Part shown: piece by piece, positions 28,836 to 37,003 of the stretch
Numbering within the stretch: position 1 is the stretch's first letter
Layout: every line of letters begins with the position of its first letter
Source of the DNA: Pseudophaeobacter sp.
GTDB taxonomy: Bacteria; Pseudomonadota; Alphaproteobacteria; Rhodobacterales; Rhodobacteraceae
Direction of reading: 5' to 3'
Assembly: GCA_027019165.1 (NCBI GenBank)
Contig: JALUXC010000010.1
Coordinates: 148,035-212,034, forward strand
Length of the DNA: 64,000 nt
Program-made: the position numbers and the translations under genes
The notes under the pieces: generated by a model
The model's input: only the letters and a program-made list of their open reading frames with translations
Database searches by the model: none
What the model was told of the DNA's origin: nothing

Positions 28836-29687
28836 GTGAAAAACAACTCAGTCATTGGATGGCTCTTAGCCGCGCCGCTTACATTGGTTTTGTCCATCTT
28901 TCTGGTGGCACCGATCATCATGATCGCGGTCGTCAGCTTTTGGGGGGCGACGGAATGGTCGATTTACCCGGCATTTCTGTTCGACAATTATGAATTCCTG
29001 CTGACCTCCGATGTCACCTATCGGGTCTTTTTCAACACGTTCAAATACGCACTGATCACTTGGGGTTTCACTTTACTGATCGGGTTCACGGTCGCCTATT
29101 ACCTGGCCTTCCATATCCGCAGCCTGACCTGGCAGATCGCCCTGTTCCTGCTCTGCACAATCCCGTTTCTGACCTCGAACATCATTCGCATGATTTCCTG
29201 GATCCCATGCCTCGGGCGCAATGGCATTGCGAACTCCACGCTGATCTCGATGGGGGTCATTGATGAGCCGCTTGAATGGCTTCTGTTCAGCGACTTCAGT
29301 GTGATCCTTGCCTTCGTGCATCTCTACACGCTGTTCATGGTGGTCCCGATCTTCAACACGATGATGCGCATCGACAAATCCCTGATCGAAGCGGCGACGG
29401 ATGCAGGCGCCACCGGTTGGCAAACGCTGTGGCATGTCATCGTGCCCCTGACCAAACCCGGCATCATGATCGGCACAATCTTCGTGGTGGCCCTTGTGAT
29501 GGGCGATTTCATCACGGTGCGTTTCATGTCCGGTAGCCAGTCCGCCAACATGGGGCGGCTCATCCAGAACGACATTGCACTGCTGCAATACCCGTCCGCC
29601 TCTGCCACCGCCGTGATCCTGCTTGTAACGGTCCTGCTCTTGATCGGAACGCTTTTGCGCTTCGTCGACATCCGCAAGGAGCTCTGA
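28836..29687 (+). CDS. ABC transporter permease
   Basis: GTG start likely (VKNNSVIGWLLAAPLTLVLSIF); EAATDAGATGWQTLWHVIVPLTKPG EAA motif. Confidence 0.9.
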   Translation: MKNNSVIGWLLAAPLTLVLSIFLVAPIIMIAVVSFWGATEWSIYPAFLFDNYEFLLTSDVTYRVFFNTFKYALITWGFTLLIGFTVAYYLAFHIRSLTWQIALFLLCTIPFLTSNIIRMISWIPCLGRNGIANSTLISMGVIDEPLEWLLFSDFSVILAFVHLYTLFMVVPIFNTMMRIDKSLIEAATDAGATGWQTLWHVIVPLTKPGIMIGTIFVVALVMGDFITVRFMSGSQSANMGRLIQNDIALLQYPSASATAVILLVTVLLLIGTLLRFVDIRKEL

Positions 29688-29689
29688 AA

Positions 29690-30529
29690 ATGGAGCCGCG
29701 TCCCAAGTCCTTTTACTTTCTCAGCGCCTTTTTCGTGCTTTTCCTGATCTTTCTCTACGGTCCAACCCTGACCATCGGCATCCTGTCCTTCCAAGGCCCC
29801 GGCGGCGGCCTGACCTTCCCCATGAGGGGCGTCTCCCTGCATTGGTTCCGGGATCTTTTTGAACAGCAGGCCGTGGGTGATATCTGGGGCTCATTCCGAC
29901 GCTCTTTCGTTTTGGGCCTCATGGTGATGGTCACAACAGTCGTGGTGTCGGTCATGGGTGGGCTGGCGTTTCGCAAGCGCTTCGCAGGCTCCACGGTCCT
30001 ATTTTATCTGATCATCACCTCACTCGTGATCCCCTCGATCCTAATCTCGCTCGGTGTGGGGCTGATCTGGTCGCAATCCGGCCTGCCGGTTCATTGGTCC
30101 AGCTCAGGCTTTGGGGCACAGCTGACATGGACCCTGCCCTTTGGCCTGCTGATCATGTTCGCCGTCTTCAACCGCTTTGACCGCTCCTATGAGGAAGCCG
30201 CCCGTGACCTGGGCGCAAGCCCATGGCAGGTCATCCGCCATGTCGTGCTGCCCATCATTGCGCCCTCTTTGATCGGCGTCGCCCTCTTTGGTTTCACCCT
30301 CAGCTATGACGAATTCGCCCGAACCCTGCTAACCGCTGGAAGCCATAACACGCTGCCGCTCGAGATTTTCGGCATGACAACCAATGTGACCACACCAGTC
30401 CTCTTCGCCCTTGGCACGCTGACAACGGTGTTTTCACTGCTGGTGATCGGCGTATTCCTGCTTGTCGCTTGGGTCATGAACCGCCGTCGAGCGCGTCACG
30501 GGTCCGACGCGGGCCGAGGCATGGTCTGA
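29690..30529 (+). CDS. ABC transporter permease
   Basis: YEEAARDLGASPWQVIRHVVLPIIAPSLIG EAA motif; TM segments. Confidence 0.92.
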   Translation: MEPRPKSFYFLSAFFVLFLIFLYGPTLTIGILSFQGPGGGLTFPMRGVSLHWFRDLFEQQAVGDIWGSFRRSFVLGLMVMVTTVVVSVMGGLAFRKRFAGSTVLFYLIITSLVIPSILISLGVGLIWSQSGLPVHWSSSGFGAQLTWTLPFGLLIMFAVFNRFDRSYEEAARDLGASPWQVIRHVVLPIIAPSLIGVALFGFTLSYDEFARTLLTAGSHNTLPLEIFGMTTNVTTPVLFALGTLTTVFSLLVIGVFLLVAWVMNRRRARHGSDAGRGMV

Positions 30530-31170
30530 TGGCGATTGTTATCATCAATCCCAACAGCACGGCCTCAATGACAGAGGCGATGCTGGCCCAAGCCCGCAGG
30601 GCGGCACCCAACCAGCGTTTCGAAGGTTGGACCTCACACAATGGGCCTGCCTCTATCCAAGGGGTCGAGGACGGAGAAGCAGCAACACCCCCCCTCCTTG
30701 AGCTTGTCGACAAAGCCTCAAGCTCGGGGGCGAATGGCATAATCATCGGTTGCTTTGACGACACCGGTCTCGACGAAGCAACCAAGCGTGCCGACTGTCC
30801 CGTCATCGGTATCGGCCAAGCCTCATATCACTACGCGGCCCTCAGGAACTGGCGGTTCAGTGTCGTAACAACCCTGTCTGTGTCTGTGCCGATTATCGAC
30901 GCCAACATCCGGCGCACGGGTCTGGGAGGATACCTGTCAAAGGTCCGCGCCTCGGAAGTGCCTGTTTTGGAGCTGGAGGCAGATCCCGAAAAGGCCTCTG
31001 AGATCATCAAGTCAGCGGCCCTGCAGGCCCAGAAGCTGGATAGCATCGCTGCCGTCGTTCTGGGATGTGCAGGCATGGTCGAGGTTTCTGACAAAGTCAA
31101 AACAGCACTTGCCATAGAAACCATCGATCCAGTCACCTGCGCCGCGCGCTGCTGGAACTGGCTCAATTGA
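30529..31170 (+). CDS. Asp/Glu/hydantoin racemase family protein
   Basis: MAIVIINPNSTASMTEAML; GIIIGCFDDTGLDEA; AVVLGCAGM: the two-cysteine racemase motifs. Confidence 0.88.
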   Translation: MAIVIINPNSTASMTEAMLAQARRAAPNQRFEGWTSHNGPASIQGVEDGEAATPPLLELVDKASSSGANGIIIGCFDDTGLDEATKRADCPVIGIGQASYHYAALRNWRFSVVTTLSVSVPIIDANIRRTGLGGYLSKVRASEVPVLELEADPEKASEIIKSAALQAQKLDSIAAVVLGCAGMVEVSDKVKTALAIETIDPVTCAARCWNWLN

Positions 31171-31419
31171 TGCGCATGTCCAATGGACAAAGTCAGGTCA
31201 TTTAGTACCGCTCCTGAATTTTGCAGCACCTGCAACTCTGGACTTAAAACCGCCTTGCGGCAATGCAGCAAAGAAGCGGAGTGCTACGCGTTTGGGATGT
31301 CAGCTTTCGGAAAGAGGGCCTGATCAGCTCGCGCTCGCCGCAAAAGTCCGGTCTCCGCCGCCTGTACCATACAACTGTATGTATTTTCGCGATTTCTCTT
31401 GCAACTTTCAATCACATTT

Positions 31420-31434
31420 GTTCTTGGTATGTTC
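31420..31434 (+). promoter_or_regulatory. Putative LexA (SOS) box GTTC-N7-GTTC
   Basis: GTTCTTGGTATGTTC, 35 nt upstream of the ATG of the 88-aa CDS at 31470. Confidence 0.6.
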
Positions 31435-31469
31435 CTACCTGTTGAACCCGTACTGAGTAAGGAGATTTT

Positions 31470-31736
31470 ATGAGTGCAGATAGCAGAAACAGCAATACAG
31501 CCGACAAAGACCCCGGATTGAAGCGCCCGTTCATGCTGGCCTATACCGTCAAGCCGATTGATGATGGCAAGAATTCCGTTTGGAGCAAGATCGGTGCCGC
31601 CTGGGCACATAAGGATGGGGAAGGTTATGAGGTCCGCATGGACGCGCTGCCTGTCGATGGGCGTGTTGTCTTGCGAACGGTGAATGACCGCGATGCCGAG
31701 CAATCCGGCGAGGTTCTTGATCGCTCACCGCAATAG
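31470..31736 (+). CDS. Small hypothetical protein under a putative LexA box
   Basis: 88 aa; AAGGAGATTTT-ATG; FMLAYTVKPIDDGKNSVWSKIGAAWAHKDGEGYEVRMDALPVDGRVVLR. Confidence 0.75.
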   Translation: MSADSRNSNTADKDPGLKRPFMLAYTVKPIDDGKNSVWSKIGAAWAHKDGEGYEVRMDALPVDGRVVLRTVNDRDAEQSGEVLDRSPQ

Positions 31737-31766
31737 AATAGATAAGCCAGTTTACTGCGTGGGGAG

Positions 31767-31798
31767 AGGGCGATCCTGTTGGGTCGCCCTTATTCTTT
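31767..31798 (+). terminator. Rho-independent terminator
   Basis: AGGGCGATCC-TGTT-GGGTCGCCCT stem followed by TATTCTTT, just after the 31470 CDS. Confidence 0.75.
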
Positions 31799-31881
31799 GC
31801 GCACCTCGGCGCAGCCGATCAGGCTCTCGTACAAGCACCAAGCCCGCCCGCGCGGTCTTGGCCATTCGGCGTTCTTCTTTT

Positions 31882-32163
31882 GAAAAGCCAAATCGTTGGC
31901 TTTTCATCCCGCAAGCGGGAACAATCATCACTCCCTGGTGTGGTTTTGTGGCGGCTTTGCCGCCGCATTCGTGGTCTTTGTCGGGGAAGCCGAGAGGCGT
32001 TGCCTCTTCTCTCCCCGCAAGAAAAACAGATCGAAGAGATGCTTGCTTTGACGGTTTCCGGCACGCTGGAGCCTCCGCCAAAGACAGAGCATCTTTCGCC
32101 GATTTTTCTTGTCCCCTCCCATCTCCACTCTCGGCGAGGGCCAAGGGTTGCAAGCGCAACCCC
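31882..32163 (+). other. Hairpin-rich noncoding leader upstream of ardA
   Basis: Consecutive inverted repeats: GAAAAGCCAA/TTGGCTTTTC (31882-31905), TCCCG/CGGGA (31907-31920), GGCGGC/GCCGCC (31950-31964), CGGGGA..AGAGGC/GCCTCT..TCCCCG (31982-32017), AGATGCT..CTTTG/CAAAG..AGCATCT (about 32038-32094), GGGTTGC/GCAACCC (32145-32163). Confidence 0.7.
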
Positions 32164-32187
32164 TGATCCAATTGAGAGGAGAACATC

Positions 32188-32694
32188 ATGACCATTCAAC
32201 TCCATGCCCAACCCTACGATATTTCTGCGGCGGGTTTCTATTTCGACAGCTACGAGGATTATGCCGACAAGGCTTTGAAAATGCGGAACGCTTACGGCGA
32301 TCCCGTCGAAGAATTCGAAATCCAGTTCATCGATGGCGATCAAATCGACTGCGATCTTGCCCGCGCCATCGGCCTCAATCAGGCCAATCTCAAACAGTAT
32401 TTCGATGCGGTGGAAGACTGGGACGACGACGACAAGACTCGCGTGATTTTAGCGGTGGGCGAATGTGGCTACACCTTCGAAGACAGCACCCAGCCGAGCG
32501 ACTTTGATCTGGACATCTATCCCTTCGACACGATGCGCGAATTTGCCGAGCATTTTGTCGAAGAAGGTCTTTTCGGCGACATCCCCGAACGCCTGCAATT
32601 CTACATCGATTATGACGCCATCGCCCGTGATCTGGGCATGGATTATGCCGAGGCTGAGGTCGCTGGCACCCGTTTGATTTACCGCTGCGCATGA
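32188..32694 (+). CDS. ardA: Antirestriction protein ArdA
   Basis: 168 aa; DIYPFDTMREFAEHFVEEGLFGDIPERLQFYIDYDAIARDLGMDYAEAEVAGTRLIYRC typical ArdA C-terminus. Confidence 0.9.
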   Translation: MTIQLHAQPYDISAAGFYFDSYEDYADKALKMRNAYGDPVEEFEIQFIDGDQIDCDLARAIGLNQANLKQYFDAVEDWDDDDKTRVILAVGECGYTFEDSTQPSDFDLDIYPFDTMREFAEHFVEEGLFGDIPERLQFYIDYDAIARDLGMDYAEAEVAGTRLIYRCA

Positions 32695-32777
32695 AGGGAA
32701 TGCAGCCCCAAGCCGTTCCGTGTGAGCGGTTTCAGGGTGCAATCCCGCATCGAGTTATCAGAAAAGGAAACATTCCC

Positions 32778-34541
32778 ATGACATTACAACATATCGACAT
32801 CAACGACCTCACCATTTCCCCGCTCAACGTGCGCAAATACGGCACGAAGGACTGCACCGATCTGGTGATCAGCATCCGCGCCCTTGGCGTTTTACAACCG
32901 CTCTTGGTACGCCCTGCTGGTGAGGGCTTCGAGGTGGTCGCAGGCCAGCGACGTTTGAACGCCTGCCGCATCCTTGCCGAAGAAGGGGAAATCACCCCGA
33001 TCCCGTGCCTTGTGATGGCCGAGGGGGATGACGCAGCCGCAATCGAAGCCTCGCTTGCCGAGAATGTCGAACGCCTTCCCATGGATGAGGTGGATCAGTT
33101 CAAGGCTTTTTCCAAGCTCTTGAAAGAAGGCCGCACAGCCGAGGATATCGCCGAAACCTTCGGCATCACCGAGCGTATGGTTGCGCAGCGTCTGGCTTTG
33201 GGACGGCTGCATGCGCCGATCCTGACCGCCTATCGCAAGGGTGATCTTCATGCCCGTGACATCCGCAACCTGACCATGGCAACCATGAAGCAGCAGAAGG
33301 CATGGTGGTCATTGGTCAAAGACGAAGGCAGCAATGTCCCCACGGGACAGCGTCTGAAAGACTGGCTCTTCGGCGGGGCGCATATCCCGACCGACCATGC
33401 GCTCTTTGACGTGGAAGAATCCGGCTTGCCGGTTGTTGCCGATCTCTTTGGGGAGGACAGCTATTTTGCCGACAGCGAAGCGTTCTGGGCTTCGCAAAAT
33501 GCCGTCATTGCCGAACGGGTTACGGCCTATCACGCAGAGGGCTGGGCAGATGTGATCGTGATGGACGTCGGCGCGTATTTTGCAAACTGGGACTATCGCA
33601 CGGCCTCCAAGGCCAAGGGTGGCAAGGTGTTCATCACCTGCACAAGTCAAGGCGAGGTCAGTTTCCACGAGGGCTATCTGACCAGTGCCGAGGCCAAACG
33701 TCTTGAGAAGGCCGAAGCAGGCACACCGCCTACGCAGAAGCCCGAAATCACCAAAGCCATGCAGAATTATCTCGATCTGCACCGCCATGCCGCCGTGCGC
33801 CGTGACCTTCTGGATGCGCCCGACATGGCCTTGCGCCTGATCGCGGCGCATATGATTGCGGGATCATCGCTCTGGGACGTGCAGGCCGACCCGCAAAAAG
33901 GGACGAAACCCGATATTGCCGAGAGCCTTGCCACCAATACCGCGCAGCAGGCCTTCGAGGCAGAATCTCAGGCCGTGGCGGAACTCCTGGAACGGGATGG
34001 AACATTGCTGGCAACCCGCGGGGGTTATGAGTCGCGCCCCGACATGGCGATTGTGCTGACCAAGCTGATGCTGCTGGATGATACGTCAGTCCTGCGCATC
34101 CTCACATGTCTGATGGCAGACAGTCTCGCAGTGGGCACCGACCTGATCGAAATGCTGGCAGTCGAGTTATCCACGGACATGACCTCTGCGTGGGAAATCG
34201 ACGATACTTTCTTTGATCTGATGCGTGACAAGGAGGCCATTAACGTCATGGTCGCGGAAATCGCGGGCGAAACAGTCGCAAATCAGAACGTGACTGCGAC
34301 TGCCAAGGTGCAGAAATCCATCATCAAGGCCTGCCTTGATGGTACCCGCACCACGCAGGTCGAGAACTGGACACCGCGCTACATGACAGTGCCACCGCAG
34401 GGCTACACCAGCCGCAGCGCTTTTGTGGAACCTTCACTCGAGGCCGAAGGCCTCGCTATCGCGGCGGAAGAACACACTCATGGCTCGGGGCACATGGCAG
34501 TGTTCCGAGCCAGCCCACAAAAAAAGCGCGGCCAGCCCTGA
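32778..34541 (+). CDS. ParB/Spo0J-like nuclease/partition domain protein
   Basis: From MTLQHIDINDLTISPLNVRKYG...; LGVLQPLLVRPAGEGFEVVAGQRRL...AENVERLPMDEVDQFKAF ParB N-terminal motifs plus HTH; long C-terminus; no ParA nearby. Confidence 0.88.
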   Translation: MTLQHIDINDLTISPLNVRKYGTKDCTDLVISIRALGVLQPLLVRPAGEGFEVVAGQRRLNACRILAEEGEITPIPCLVMAEGDDAAAIEASLAENVERLPMDEVDQFKAFSKLLKEGRTAEDIAETFGITERMVAQRLALGRLHAPILTAYRKGDLHARDIRNLTMATMKQQKAWWSLVKDEGSNVPTGQRLKDWLFGGAHIPTDHALFDVEESGLPVVADLFGEDSYFADSEAFWASQNAVIAERVTAYHAEGWADVIVMDVGAYFANWDYRTASKAKGGKVFITCTSQGEVSFHEGYLTSAEAKRLEKAEAGTPPTQKPEITKAMQNYLDLHRHAAVRRDLLDAPDMALRLIAAHMIAGSSLWDVQADPQKGTKPDIAESLATNTAQQAFEAESQAVAELLERDGTLLATRGGYESRPDMAIVLTKLMLLDDTSVLRILTCLMADSLAVGTDLIEMLAVELSTDMTSAWEIDDTFFDLMRDKEAINVMVAEIAGETVANQNVTATAKVQKSIIKACLDGTRTTQVENWTPRYMTVPPQGYTSRSAFVEPSLEAEGLAIAAEEHTHGSGHMAVFRASPQKKRGQP

Positions 34542-34558
34542 CGGGCTGCCCGCGCCGC
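34526..34558 (+). terminator. Probable terminator-like hairpin after parB-like gene
   Basis: GCGCGGCCAGCCC-TGAC-GGGCTGCCCGCGC overlapping the 3' end of the CDS. Confidence 0.45.
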
Positions 34559-34619
34559 ATTTGATATTAAGAACAAGTATGTGGTAGTATAAAGTAGGAT
34601 AATCAAATTGGGGCCATCT

Positions 34620-34871
34620 ATGAGTATGATCAAAAAGAGCATTACCGTGACCGACAGTCAGGACGCCTTCATTCAGGCGCAGATCGCCTCCGGTCACTAT
34701 GCGTCCGACAGCGAAGTGATCCGCGAAGCCCTGCGCGAAAAGGAACTGCGCATGGCCGAGATTGACTCCCTGCGCACGAAGCTGATCGCCTCCGAAGAAA
34801 GCGGTCTCAGCGAGCGCAGTCCCGCCGACATCCGAAAAGCCGCGAAGGAGCGCCTGAAAAACGCTCTATGA
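34620..34871 (+). CDS. parD: Type II antitoxin, ParD-like
   Basis: KKSITVTDSQDAFIQAQIASGHYASDSEVIREALREKE ribbon-helix-helix; overlaps the parE start. Confidence 0.88.
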   Translation: MSMIKKSITVTDSQDAFIQAQIASGHYASDSEVIREALREKELRMAEIDSLRTKLIASEESGLSERSPADIRKAAKERLKNAL

Positions 34872-35161
34872 CAAAACTGACGCTCCGCATTACACATGTC
34901 GCGGATCAGGACCTCGACGATCTCTACACCGAAGGCTTCACGACTTGGGGCGAAGCCCAGGCCGACCGCTACTATGACGGCTTGCTGGAGCGGTTCGAGC
35001 GCATTCGCGAACACCCGAAAATGTATCCGGCGGTCGACGACATCCGCGAAGGCTACCGCCGCTCCGTCTATGAAAAACACAGCATTTACTATGTAATCGA
35101 CGAGGACTCCGTCGAAATCCGAGCGGTCGTAAAGTATCAGGACGTAGCACGCAGGTCATAA
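34868..35161 (+). CDS. parE: Type II toxin, ParE/RelE-like
   Basis: 97 aa; ADQDLDDLYTEGFTTWGEAQADRYYDGLLERFERIREHPKMYPAVDDIREGYRRSVYEKHSIYYVI. Confidence 0.9.
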   Translation: MTKLTLRITHVADQDLDDLYTEGFTTWGEAQADRYYDGLLERFERIREHPKMYPAVDDIREGYRRSVYEKHSIYYVIDEDSVEIRAVVKYQDVARRS

Positions 35162-35265
35162 CCGCAACTCCAACCATTCGCTGCAATCCGTATCAACCGT
35201 CGAGATGCGGACAGAACAGACATGAGCTGCGGTTGCACCAATGACCACTCTTGCGTCAATTTTGC

Positions 35266-35859
35266 TTAGTTCGGTCGCCCAAAGAAACATACATATCCGT
35301 CGGGATCGGTGATTTCAAAACCACGCAGGCCGTCATCAGGATCATCTTGAAGGGGCTTTCTGAAAGAGACACCACGGCTTTCGAATTCTTCAGCCAACCT
35401 ATCGGGATTCGATGCATAAACGAACGCGTCCAAACGAGCCCACTCATGCACTTGATGATTCGGTTTCGGGACGATTTCATCCCCGATGACCTTGATCATT
35501 ATCTGTGCCGCCCCGCGCCCGACGATTGCGAAAAACGCATCCCCTTGAGGACCCTTGAAACGACACTCAAACCCAAGTTTTTTGGTGTAGTATTCTATGG
35601 AAGCCGAGAGATCGCTGACAATGAAGAAAGGCGAGCAAGGGCCTACCGTATCAACGGCTTCAGGTTTTACGCCCTTCTGTCCTGAAAAGACACTGGACCG
35701 CATCGCACGCCAACTCGAAAAACCGAAGTCACGCGCTACTGAAAGTTGTGCATCAGCAAGCCGTGCTTCTTTGCCTTCAGCCTGCCATTGCTGCAATCTT
35801 TGTTTAGCAGTCTTTTTTAGCCACTCGATATTGGCGGATTCAGGGAGTGGTTTTGACAT
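35266..35859 (-). CDS. VOC/glyoxalase-fold protein with an ankyrin-protein-type N-terminal leader
   Basis: N-terminus NIEWLKKTAKQRLQQWQAEGKEARLADAQLSVARDFGFSSW; C-terminus VGPCSPFFIVSDLSASIEYYTKKLGFECRFKGPQGD...ITDPDGYVCFFGRP VOC fold. Confidence 0.85.
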   Translation of the reverse strand: MSKPLPESANIEWLKKTAKQRLQQWQAEGKEARLADAQLSVARDFGFSSWRAMRSSVFSGQKGVKPEAVDTVGPCSPFFIVSDLSASIEYYTKKLGFECRFKGPQGDAFFAIVGRGAAQIMIKVIGDEIVPKPNHQVHEWARLDAFVYASNPDRLAEEFESRGVSFRKPLQDDPDDGLRGFEITDPDGYVCFFGRPN

Positions 35860-36240
35860 GTTTCACCTTCTTCCATGCAGGCCCGGCGTCCGCGTTCTCA
35901 GGCTGAAAAAAGGTCTATGACAGATCAAATTGACAGGTGGGTTCTACCCTTTTCGCGGACCGACGGCATCCTCTGTGCCAATACGATCCATAAAACTCAT
36001 AACTGAGAGGGTGTCAACTTTGTTGAAAGTATGTGCTCCATTTATTGGTATTCGCCGAAGCCGACATTTAAGAGCGTCTCAGCGTCGGTCAATTTGGGCT
36101 CTTTCCGGACCTTCGCTGCGCGCTGTCCAACAAAGGCCGGGAAACGTCAGCAACGCGGACGAGTTGCCGTTTCTTGGATCATCTTGATTTTTCTGCCTAG
36201 TTGAATAGCGTGACCCGAGGCAAAGCTATGGAGCAGCGGC

Positions 36241-36879
36241 ATGATCGATTGGACAGGACTGACCTCAATCCTTGCGGCTTTTTTGATCGTCGCAGCTTCG
36301 CCTGGGCCAGCAACTTTGGCAGTTAGCACGGTGTCTGCTGCTTCTGGGCGCAAAAGCGGAATGATCTTCGGCGCAGGTCTTGCATTCGGTCTCGCGTTTT
36401 GGGGGGTAATCGCCGCAACAGGCCTCGGGGCCATTCTTCAAGCATCCACGCACCTACTGATCGCACTGAAAGTAGGTGGAGGAATCTATCTGCTTTGGCT
36501 GGCATATGGATCGGCTCGCTCTGCAATGCGCGCGGCACCTGAAAAGCCGGGTCTGGACAGTCAATTCCGGTCAAGTGAGAAGCGACTGTTCGTTAAAGGA
36601 CTTGCACTTAACCTGTCCAATCCCAAGGCTGTCGTCGCTTGGATGGCTGCGCTTTCGGTTGGCCTTGGATCTGATGACGGATTGATGGCCATGGTCATAG
36701 CCACGCTTGGATGCGCATTGACCGGGCTTCTCATCTACGCGGCCTATGCGGCTGCATTTTCGCTCTCAGTCATCATGAACGGATACGTGAAGTTCCGTCG
36801 TTGGATCGATGGACTGGTTTCGGCTCTCTTCGCCATTGCTGGGATCGCACTCATCCGGTCAGCGTTGACAAGAAGCTAA
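36241..36879 (+). CDS. LysE family translocator
   Basis: AAFLIVAASPGPATLAVSTVSAASGRKSGMIFGAGLAFG; ALNLSNPKAVVAWMAAL. Confidence 0.9.
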   Translation: MIDWTGLTSILAAFLIVAASPGPATLAVSTVSAASGRKSGMIFGAGLAFGLAFWGVIAATGLGAILQASTHLLIALKVGGGIYLLWLAYGSARSAMRAAPEKPGLDSQFRSSEKRLFVKGLALNLSNPKAVVAWMAALSVGLGSDDGLMAMVIATLGCALTGLLIYAAYAAAFSLSVIMNGYVKFRRWIDGLVSALFAIAGIALIRSALTRS

Positions 36880-37003
36880 CGTTTCCCACGGGCGGTATCC
36901 TTCGATATCAGCCATTCGTTTTATGTGCAGCATCCGTTGAAATGGGCTCTTTTTAGCTTTCTCTGCGGTTTGACTGAATGGCCGCGACATCCGAGTTCCC
37001 GAC

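Noticed and set aside
35930-36187. 85-aa ORF between VOC and LysE genes
   Set aside because: Low-complexity translation with no RBS or motif support; treated as intergenic.
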